A stretch of DNA of 23,957 nt, from contig JALLBK010000437.1 of assembly GCA_036940085.1 (NCBI GenBank), forward strand, positions 1-23,957, given 5' to 3'. The translations under genes were made by a program, and so were the position numbers. The notes under the pieces were generated by a model. The model ran no database searches. It was not told where the DNA came from and saw only the letters and a list, made by a program, of their open reading frames with translations. Origin of the DNA: Discostella pseudostelligera. Lineage: Eukaryota > Bacillariophyta > Thalassiosirophyceae > Thalassiosirales > Thalassiosiraceae. Within the stretch, counting starts at the first letter, position 1; every line of letters starts with the position of its first letter. Below are positions 16,856 through 23,957 of the stretch, piece after piece.

Positions 16856-19225
16856 TTACGGATCCAAATCATTGTGCGCTATTCTACCCACCAAACTCCA
16901 TGTTCTAGCTTCTAAAATCTCCACCATTGCCATCTCTCCTTTCAGCTGATTAATATCCCCAGGAAAGAATACTTGTCTACCTTGTCGTGTTCTTCCCATA
17001 ACCTCGTTTCCATTCTTCGGATTTCTATCCTCCACTAAAACTTCCACCACCCTACCTACGTACCGTTGACTCCTCTCAAGTGCATGCTTTGCTGCCAACG
17101 ATTGCACTCGCTGCAACCGTTCGGATTGGACGTCTTGCGGTATTTGATTGTCCCAATTTGCTGCCTCGGTATTGGGTCGAGGACTGTACGCGAACATGTT
17201 CAGGTTATCAAACTTCACCTCCTCCATTAGATCCAATGTTCGTTGAAACTCTTCCTCAGATTCTCCAGGGAAACCAACAATCACATCTCCACATATTGAT
17301 GCATCGGGCGCTTTGTTGCGTATTTTACGAATAATGTTCATATAACTATCATACGAGTATCCCCGTCGCATATCACGCAAAACTTTGTCATCTCCCGCTT
17401 GGAAGGGCATATGGAAGCATTCACAGACTTTATCCAAGTTCGCGACGGCATCGATGACTCTGTCGGAGAAGTACCGAGGATGACTGGTTACATATCGGAT
17501 ACGCGAAAGAGAGGATGGCAAGTTCTCATTCAGGTAGTGTAATAAATCAGCAAATGTTCGACGTGGCATCATGTCACGTCCGTAGGCATCAATGTTCTGA
17601 CCGAGTAATGTAATCTCCTTGTAGCCTGACTCGGCCAACGAGAGGCATTCTTGCAGTATCGCCTCCATAGACCTCGATTGCTCAACTCCACGTACCGATG
17701 GAACAACGCAATAGGTACAATGTTCATTGCAACCGTAAATCACATTGACCCATGCTCGTGTGCTATGTCCTCTCTTTATGGGGACCATCCAATCGCCATC
17801 TTTTTCTCGCGTACTATCCACGCTACCTGATGTTCCGACTCCACCCCTCTCACTCCATATCATACTCTCCGTCATACATAATTGACTTCCCTTGCCCACC
17901 TCCACAAGCAACTCTCCTAACCAGGGTATGTACTGTGGTCCCAAGACCAAATCGATTTCGGGAAACCGACGTAGCAATGCTTCACCTTCCTGCTGGGCTA
18001 CACACCCTGCCACGACAATGGCCAAAGACTTCCCGGCTCGTTTGAGTGATGCATAGGGCCCCAAGGCATCATACACCTTCTGCTCGGCATGATCGCGAAT
18101 GGTGCATGTGTTGAGTAGGATAATGTCGGGTGTAGTTGCCGTGGACTTTTTCTTGTTTGATTTTTGAGGTGGTGCAACAAGCGATGGATCCGCTGTTGTA
18201 CCACCATACCCATCCTCGTCATTTGCACCTTCCAACGGTTTCAAACCCAACTCTCCCTCCAATACACCCATTATTCTTTCGGAGTCGGCTACATTCATTT
18301 GACATCCAGCCGTGAGAATTTTGTAGTACTGCGCGTTCGGTACGGAGTATATCAGATTGGACTGACTATTGCCGTCGTTTTCAATGATATTGTTGTGGTT
18401 GGATCTATTGACAACTTCGACTTTTTGAAACACTGGTGATAATGGAACATTCCCAGACCCTTTGAGCTTGCTCCTTTGTTTATTGATAATGTTCTTGGAA
18501 CCTTCCGCCACCGCATTCGATGATTGAAGTACAATATGCAAATCATCCACTCGAATGAGATGCCATCCGGTGCCATCCGTCGTTGGAAGTTTCACAATGT
18601 CACCCCCCTTGACACGTTCCTGAAATACGTTGCGAAGTACATCAGGGGATATCATGTCATGCACCACTTGATTGATCTTTTCAAAATTTTCTGATTCGGT
18701 ATTGCCATTGTAGTTCGGATTGTCTACCCAACCGATTTTACCCCCTTCATCTCGGCTATTGGTGCAAAGACTGACATCGTTGGCTAGACGAGAGAAGATA
18801 TCACCATCAGTTTGAGAATATGATACATCTTTTCCCGGTAATATTCCTCCCTTGGAATAGATATCCATGATCAGATCCACCATTTCTTCCGAGGACACCA
18901 GTACATGTCGTAAATATGCTGCCTTGACGAGGGTATCATAGTCATTGTGGGGAGAGAGAGCATCAGCAGGTTTGATTGGGAACCATTTATTTTTACTTTT
19001 TCCCTCACTGTCGGCGAGGAAAGCAATGCTATCCTCTGATGTTTGTGCATTTGTCTGATAGGTGGAGTGCTGTTGGCTTGATGTTTTCGTCGTAGGTAAT
19101 GTTGATGTGCGATGCCGCAGAGGAGATCTTGACCAGGCCTCAACAAAGACAACGTCGTTGAGTATCCCCAAAGATGAGATGACGAGGAGAGCTGCTGGTG
19201 CAACCCGGAATCGCATTGATGTCAT
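16856..19225 (-). CDS. Plastid MiaB-type tRNA methylthiotransferase with N-terminal parvulin-like domain
   Basis: MiaB converts i6A37 to ms2i6A37 in tRNA with two Fe-S clusters. The frame is open from 19285 (809 aa); the ATG at 19225 (789 aa) is chosen because it has A at -3 and starts a signal peptide ending VEA|WSRS, a diatom plastid-type site. In 789-aa numbering, residues about 100-230 read as a parvulin rotamase (RHVLVSSEEM, FSRLANDVS, GGKIGWVDNP, GGDIVKLPT, GWHLIRVDD). MiaB follows: the UPF0004 domain with cysteines 308, 374 and 408 (TAGCQMN, LNTCTIR, VAGCVAQQ); radical SAM CNEHCTYC (499/503/506); GQNIDAYG; and GDVIVGFPGE. The TRAM domain is at about 721-785. Bacterial MiaB is about 470 aa, so about 300 residues are extra. 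It is convergent with the TrmJ-like gene, 53 bp apart. Confidence 0.92.
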   Translation of the reverse strand: MTSMRFRVAPAALLVISSLGILNDVVFVEAWSRSPLRHRTSTLPTTKTSSQQHSTYQTNAQTSEDSIAFLADSEGKSKNKWFPIKPADALSPHNDYDTLVKAAYLRHVLVSSEEMVDLIMDIYSKGGILPGKDVSYSQTDGDIFSRLANDVSLCTNSRDEGGKIGWVDNPNYNGNTESENFEKINQVVHDMISPDVLRNVFQERVKGGDIVKLPTTDGTGWHLIRVDDLHIVLQSSNAVAEGSKNIINKQRSKLKGSGNVPLSPVFQKVEVVNRSNHNNIIENDGNSQSNLIYSVPNAQYYKILTAGCQMNVADSERIMGVLEGELGLKPLEGANDEDGYGGTTADPSLVAPPQKSNKKKSTATTPDIILLNTCTIRDHAEQKVYDALGPYASLKRAGKSLAIVVAGCVAQQEGEALLRRFPEIDLVLGPQYIPWLGELLVEVGKGSQLCMTESMIWSERGGVGTSGSVDSTREKDGDWMVPIKRGHSTRAWVNVIYGCNEHCTYCVVPSVRGVEQSRSMEAILQECLSLAESGYKEITLLGQNIDAYGRDMMPRRTFADLLHYLNENLPSSLSRIRYVTSHPRYFSDRVIDAVANLDKVCECFHMPFQAGDDKVLRDMRRGYSYDSYMNIIRKIRNKAPDASICGDVIVGFPGESEEEFQRTLDLMEEVKFDNLNMFAYSPRPNTEAANWDNQIPQDVQSERLQRVQSLAAKHALERSQRYVGRVVEVLVEDRNPKNGNEVMGRTRQGRQVFFPGDINQLKGEMAMVEILEARTWSLVGRIAHNDLDP

Positions 19226-19561
19226 GATGTTTGATTGGCTCAATCGACGTGTCATCCTTGCTTGTCTCGGCATCTCTCGGCTCATAAATCATTGCCATGG
19301 TCATGGTGCATGGTGATTTTTGTGTGGTGGCGGTGTTCCCGCCAATAATTTCGCCATATCATCGCCTCATTTTCGCTCAATATTTATTCTTCCCGCCTTT
19401 TCCGGGGCGAATCTTTTATGTGTCCGCCAACAAAATCCAAAATCCGGCACTTCCCCGCCGCCGCTTCCACCACGAGCTTCACCATGTCCATCGTCCGCCT
19501 CCGCCTCCGCCCTAGATGCTTTTTTGTGGACGAGTGTATGTTGTAGTAGAGATCGAACCCA
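19226..19561. promoter_or_regulatory. Divergent promoter of MiaB and phosphoglycerate mutase
   Basis: The spacer holds two TTCCCGCC octamers (19336-19343 and 19390-19397, 54 bp apart, same orientation) and AT-rich sequence between them. A short ATG-initiated frame at 19484-19535, ending at a GTATGT donor, could be a 5' exon of the mutase gene (see that entry). Confidence 0.5.
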
Positions 19562-21175
19562 ATGTCAATCTTCCTGCTCGCTTCGACGAGAGCAAGAGTG
19601 CGGCCAGCCTCTCGGTCTAGCAGCGCCCTCCGTCAACATAATCAGCATAGGCACAGGCATAGGCAGCCGATCTATTATCATTTTGCAGTGCACCAACTCT
19701 TCTTCTCGGCACAACCGTCACAGTCGCATGAGGAGGAGCTCGATGCCGATTCAGCCGTGCCTCCTCCATTTCCTGCTTTGCGCCACCATCACCACCACGA
19801 CGACAACAAAATCTCCCATTCATATCGCAACTCACAAGCTCCAAAGATAGGCAGATTGATCTTGGTCCGACATGGGCAGTCGAAATGGAACGTTACCGAT
19901 CCTACACGCAATTTAACCGCAAGATTTACCGGTTGGGCTGATATTGGATTAACTCAACAGGGCAAAGATCAGGCTCTGGCGGCTGGACGAGCAATCCAAT
20001 TGGCAGTGAACAATGGCATACTCCCACCGAAAGATCGATTTATTGGTGGTGAAAAATTCATTGTCCCTGCAATAGATGTGGTGTTTTGCTCCCTGCTCAA
20101 ACGATCGATTGATACAATGAATTTAATACTGGAGGAAATTTACTTGGCAGAGAAGGTATCAGCACCAACAACTGCTTCCAGAGGAGAAGAGGAGAGTCCC
20201 AAATATCAGTATCCCATACCAGTAATACACAGCTGGAGACTGAATGAACGACACTACGGCGCACTCGTGGGATTGTCAAAACAAGGTGCCGAGCGACTGT
20301 ACGGCAGAGTCCGACTGACACGATGGAGAGATTCGTGGGATGTTCGTCCTCCTCCCATGCCATTAGAAATGGTCAAGCGATGGGGAAGAGAAGATCATTG
20401 CAAGCCGGTGACGATTGTTAAGGAGGGTGATGGTGGTAGAATGTGCGTATTTGATCCATCCTCGGTGAAATTCCAGAGGAACATCAATGCAATGGAACAA
20501 ATACATAGTACAAGTGGCGATGGTAGGACCTCGGGTATGAAAATTGTGGAACATGGCGGGAAGAAGAGGAAAGACTCAACAACATCTGACATCAATAATG
20601 ACAACGCCGCCGATGAAGTCAACTTCATGCCCCCATCCGAATCTCTTCATGACACACACGAACGATTCCTTCCTCTCTGGAAGCAAGGCATTGCACCTCA
20701 TCTACGTGCTGGTCGAACAGTACTAGTCGTCGGTCATGCCAACACCATCCGTTCCATGCTCTTTGCAATTGATGGCGACGTTGCGACAAAGGAGAATGCC
20801 AAAAAACTGAAAGTACCGTCGGCGCTTCCAGTAGTCTACGAACTTTGTGATGGTAGTGCTGATATTGATTGTTTTGAGGTGGATGATGGCGATAGTAGAG
20901 GGCAGAGTATCGACATGACAGATGAGATACAAGCAGATGGAACCATCGAGCCAACTCGCAGACGCAGGTACCGACTCAATGGAAAAGAAGTGTCGGAGAT
21001 AGTTCCCGGAAATCTCAGGGTCTTGAAACCTCAAGCTGCCACCAAGGGAAGGAGGAATGACAAGGATGAACTGCGACACCATCTTAGTGGTGTGTGGATT
21101 GAGACGGACGAAACAAAATCAGCATCATTTTGCACTGATTTGGGAAAGGAGATGGGCGAGCAAGACATTGCATAA
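19562..21175 (+). CDS. Phosphoglycerate mutase (dPGM type), probably mitochondrial
   Basis: This enzyme interconverts 3- and 2-phosphoglycerate through a phospho-histidine. The frame gives 537 aa. The N-terminal 95 residues are Arg/Ser/His-rich with few acids at first, like a mitochondrial presequence, in keeping with the lower glycolysis known in diatom mitochondria. The catalytic domain runs from LILVRHGQSKWN (His104), through TGWADIGLTQQG, LLKRSIDT and WRLNERHYGALVGL (Glu229), to VVGHANTIRSML (His392). Canonical dPGM is about 230-250 aa; here inserts lengthen it, chiefly about 80 residues between the PPPMP loop and PPSESLHDT, plus an acidic C-terminal extension. An alternative 5' end is an exon at 19484-19535 (MSIVRLRLRPRCFF) spliced by a GTATGT...GGCCAG intron (19536-19607) in the correct phase to 19608. 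Which start is used cannot be decided by eye. Confidence 0.88.
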   Translation: MSIFLLASTRARVRPASRSSSALRQHNQHRHRHRQPIYYHFAVHQLFFSAQPSQSHEEELDADSAVPPPFPALRHHHHHDDNKISHSYRNSQAPKIGRLILVRHGQSKWNVTDPTRNLTARFTGWADIGLTQQGKDQALAAGRAIQLAVNNGILPPKDRFIGGEKFIVPAIDVVFCSLLKRSIDTMNLILEEIYLAEKVSAPTTASRGEEESPKYQYPIPVIHSWRLNERHYGALVGLSKQGAERLYGRVRLTRWRDSWDVRPPPMPLEMVKRWGREDHCKPVTIVKEGDGGRMCVFDPSSVKFQRNINAMEQIHSTSGDGRTSGMKIVEHGGKKRKDSTTSDINNDNAADEVNFMPPSESLHDTHERFLPLWKQGIAPHLRAGRTVLVVGHANTIRSMLFAIDGDVATKENAKKLKVPSALPVVYELCDGSADIDCFEVDDGDSRGQSIDMTDEIQADGTIEPTRRRRYRLNGKEVSEIVPGNLRVLKPQAATKGRRNDKDELRHHLSGVWIETDETKSASFCTDLGKEMGEQDIA

Positions 21176-21209
21176 ATTGTATTTGTGATTGCGTAATGTA
21201 AATAGTGTA

Positions 21210-23581
21210 TTATATCCGAATTAAAATATCCAAAATGTCAATTACTACTAGCGTCGTCATCCAAAAAGCGGTGGGGGACGATAGAGCTGAACTATCTTCT
21301 ATTGGTATCAAAGTGTCCTTATTGGAAGTACCTTGAAGTGATGGGACATTGCCCTGCTGCGTTGTTGGATATGAATTGCCACCCTCCTGCAGAGATGTTG
21401 TGATTGATGAAGTATATTCCTCCCATGAAGGCGCGAGCTGCGCCGGTGGATTGGCATCCCACTGCTGCGTGGTTGGATTGTATCCCTCAAGCGTAGGTAT
21501 TATCTGTGCTGGCGGGTTGCCATAATAGTCAAGTGCCCACGTAGGCGTGAGATCTATCGGTGCATTGCCGTTCCATTGCTGCGTTGTTGGGACTGCAGGG
21601 TCGAATTCCCACTGAGCATATCCCTCCATTGATGGAGTATTTTCCTCCCACGATTGCGCGAGCTGCACTGGTGGATTGGCATTCCACGTCTGCGTGGTTG
21701 GATTGTACCCCTCTAACGTAGGTATTGTCTGCGCTGGCGGGTTGCCGTAATAATCCAGTGCCCATGTAGGTGTGAGCTCTATCGGTGAGTTGCCGTTCCA
21801 TTGCTGCATTGTTGGAACTGCAGGATCGAATTCCCACTGCTGGGTCTGACCCGTCGGTGACATTTGTGGCGGAGTAGTTTTCGAAGAACTGAATATTTCC
21901 AGCAACTTAACGAAATTTTCCCTTCGTGTATCCAGCTTCGTCACCTCCATTGTCGACGAACAGTACGACGAATGACATCCTTGGGTAAAAATACTGCTAA
22001 CGGCATCAATGAAGGAATCGTCCCACGATCCTCCATCCACAAAATTTTGTAAGTTGATCATGTAGTCCCAACCTGTGTAAGATTGTATGCGCTCAATCCA
22101 TTCAAACATTCCTACGATCCATTTCATATTCTCGGCACTCTCCTCCCCTTGTCCGTTGGCACAAATCATGTCTGGGGAGGAACAGAAGTCAACATTGGGA
22201 AATCTACCTTCGCCCCTCTCTTCGTAAGCCCTCTCCCCCAGAAAATAATTTAGCTTCCCGATGTTGCCTAATACGACAAGAGGCATAGTAAAACATGAAT
22301 ATTGGATAAACACCTTAACTCTGTAACGAAATTCGCGAAAAAACTTACAAACTCCTCTGGTCAATAACACCCCTCTACCCCACCAACAACACCCCTCCAC
22401 ATCGGTCCTATTACTGAAAACCAAGAATAAATGCAATGATAAGAGAGGACAAAGGATTATTGCACGTAGGTCAAGCAACAAACAAACGTAATGTCTCACA
22501 TCGAGCTACTGTATTCCATCGTATGCGTTTCCCCCGTCTTGTCATCCCAATATCCCACATAATCGGTGGCATTATTCTTTGGTCGACATGTAAATGGCGG
22601 CGGGGTGGACACGCCTGTCATCCCCGACGAAAAACCCATTGATTCCATCTCCATTGTTGTGTCCACAGAACAACTCATATCGACTTCCGAGCTAGTAGCA
22701 TCACTTGTAGTTGTCGTTGTGCAAACTTCATCCTGATACGATCGTTGGTTCTGACCACACGCATTCGACAACGGATATCGTCCAAAATGGAATATGTCCG
22801 TATCGGTATTGAATTCATCACACGTATCGTAGTATATACTCTCCACCATGGCATTGGCCAAAAAGGCTGCAAGATTTGTTACTCCATAATCGATCCGTCG
22901 GACATCTTTTCCAGTGTAGAAGACAAACGAACGTCCATCACTTGTAATACCATCGTTGGCCATTTCTTTTAAGGAACTTATTAGTCCATCGTAGCTGTAT
23001 CTTGTGGTAGGATAGGGTATACCATCGGGATTATTGTGCGCTTGGAACACAGTCCACTCCAAGCCTTCTTTGACTTCTTCACTTTCCAAAAATTGAAAGA
23101 ACATCTCGTTGTAATCTGGAGATGATGGAGACGTAGACGGAAACAAACTTGGATGAAATGATGGAATATCCGTCATGGTGGTGGATGGCAATGATGTTAA
23201 AGCAATAGCAGGAGCAAATGTTGGTAATGCTGTCGGAATTAGTGTGGGTGTCGGCATTAATGTGGGCGTGCAAGTCTCGGTACTACAGACGGTCATATCT
23301 TCCCAATTGCACGCTTGCATTGCCACATCAAATGTATACCCATCTGGACATGTCAACATAAGGGTTATTTCACCGTTGGTGCACAAAGCATATTCTACAC
23401 AGAGTGGTAGAGGCCGATAGACGGTGCTGCCAGTGACATCGTCGCAGACGTTTTGCTCGGTAATACAGTCGGCGGCGACGGCGGCGGGGAGGAGTGTCAT
23501 GTTGTCGGGTGATTGCAGTGCCAATAGAAGCAGTGCAGCGACGAATGCGCTGCGACTACTTGTCGATGTCGATGATGCCAT
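21210..23581 (-). CDS. Secreted CBM14-GH19 chitinase-like protein with tandem repeats (3 exons)
   Basis: Exons 23581-22500, 22413-22349 and 22267-21210 join across introns of 86 bp (GTGAGA...TTCAG) and 81 bp (GTAAGT...TTAG) into 734 aa. Splicing rebuilds the family block RTDVEGCCWWGRGV...GVCNIGKLNYFLG, which no single frame contains. Signal peptide 1-37. A CBM14 chitin-binding module follows, with six Cys at 46, 61, 67, 78, 91 and 99 in the family spacing. A Ser/Thr/Pro linker spans about 100-158. The GH19-like domain (about 160-510) has NLAAFLANAMVES, whose Glu aligns with the general acid, and PLSNACGQNQRSYQDEVC. Next come two 75-residue repeats (about 526-675), then a hydrophobic end (AFWMTTLVVIDILDILI) after Ser/Ala, like a GPI signal or membrane tail. 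It probably acts on chitin at the cell surface. An upstream ATG at 23638 would add 19 residues before the signal peptide. Confidence 0.9.
21417..21838. repeat. 225-bp tandem repeat (two copies) in the chitinase-like gene
   Basis: The segment starting TTCCTCCCA at 21417 recurs at 21642, and TCGAATTCCC at 21601 recurs at 21826, both exactly 225 bp apart. The unit is 75 codons, so repeats stay in frame. Each protein unit contains three shorter related pieces of the form W/Y-x-G/A-N-P-P (WNGNSP, YYGNPP, WNANPP), suggesting an older internal triplication. Confidence 0.9.
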
Positions 23582-23957
23582 GATATCGATGAATGCCTCC
23601 TTGCCCAAGTCGAAGCGGTGGCGTCCTGCGGCTACCAAGGTTCAAGGCAATTGCCGGGCTGGTTAATGGTGCACCAACATCTTCTCTGCGAGCTCGGTAT
23701 GATATGAGTGTGTACAGGGAGGATTGGTTACAATGGTAACAGGATTTGCGACCTTAATGTGAAATTCGGTAGATTCGTGTTAAATCGTACGTGGATAGAG
23801 AGGAAGATTGATGTTACAAAGGTTACATACAGATATCAAAAGCATCGAGCACTGAGGTGGTTCTCGCAGGCAGAAGATATCGTACTTGAAATATCATACT
23901 TCGTACCTATGTAAACGTACGACGGCCAGAATAGCATCCACCCTCTTTCGCAGGCAA
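23582..23957. promoter_or_regulatory. Upstream region of the chitinase-like gene
   Basis: No gene is recognised to the right edge. The region contains the inverted repeat GTTAC-AATG-GTAAC (23728-23741), the block GTACGTGGATAGA (23787-23799) and two further GTTACA elements near 23812 and 23822. These resemble elements at about 721-830. It is the only promoter-type spacer here in which I found no CCCGCC core. Confidence 0.35.

Noticed and set aside
19540..19565. GGTTCGATC-like B-box on the minus strand near 19550
   Set aside because: The flanking bases do not form a T stem and no D or anticodon arm could be placed.
19320..19850. 176-codon plus-strand frame overlapping the start of phosphoglycerate mutase
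   Set aside because: Overlaps the mutase in another frame, is Ser/Thr low-complexity and ends without any recognisable domain.
22496..23638. Reading the chitinase-like locus as two separate genes overlapping by four bases (ATGA)
   Set aside because: Two consensus introns rebuild a continuous GH19-like domain; the overlap is not an operon-type coupling, which is not expected here.

Overview
The window is nuclear DNA of a photosynthetic stramenopile, almost certainly a diatom and plausibly a centric, chitin-making one (Thalassiosirales-like; this rank is inference). The reasons are: short GT-AG introns of about 70-210 bp; two proteins (Obg and MiaB) with a signal peptide followed by an aromatic +1 residue (A|F, A|W), the hallmark of diatom plastid import; a secreted type I protein with RXL sites; a GH19 chitinase-like gene; and a family of type II GT90 glycosyltransferases. 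No mobile element, CRISPR array or operon was seen.

Layout, left to right. 1-515 (-): N-terminal part of an unknown protein running off the left edge. 1088-2142 (+): Ssu72 CTD phosphatase, four exons. 2679-2750 (+): tRNA-Arg(TCG). 3049-4836 (-): SRRM1-like PWI/RS splicing protein. 5239-6630 (+): secreted, cysteine-rich type I membrane protein with RXL sites. 6789-8453 (-), 8776-10527 (+) and 10990-12654 (+): three GT90 (CAP10) paralogues; the first has an ambiguous base where a conserved block is missing, and the other two share a near-identical 3' tract. 13288-15003 (+): plastid Obg GTPase. 15284-15787 (-): SmD1, two exons. 16113-16802 (+): SpoU/TrmJ-type RNA 2'-O-methyltransferase, two exons. 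16856-19225 (-): plastid MiaB with an N-terminal parvulin-like domain. 19562-21175 (+): phosphoglycerate mutase, probably mitochondrial. 21210-23581 (-): CBM14-GH19 chitinase-like protein, three exons, with a tandem-repeat tail and a GPI-like C-terminus.

Functional grouping. Ssu72, the PWI/RS protein and SmD1 act in pre-mRNA synthesis and splicing. MiaB and the TrmJ-like enzyme both belong to families that modify the tRNA anticodon loop, and their 3' ends face each other across 53 bp. The GT90 genes, the RXL protein and the chitinase-like protein belong to the secretory/cell-wall side.

The clearest regulatory signal is an E2F-like octamer, TTCCCGCC, or a shorter GGCGGG core. One or the other occurs in nearly every promoter-bearing spacer and in none of the 3'-end spacers. 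In two places it is combined with CACGTG boxes. Short convergent spacers (2751-3048, 6631-6787, 15004-15283, 16803-16855, 21176-21209) hold nothing I could identify beyond 3' ends.
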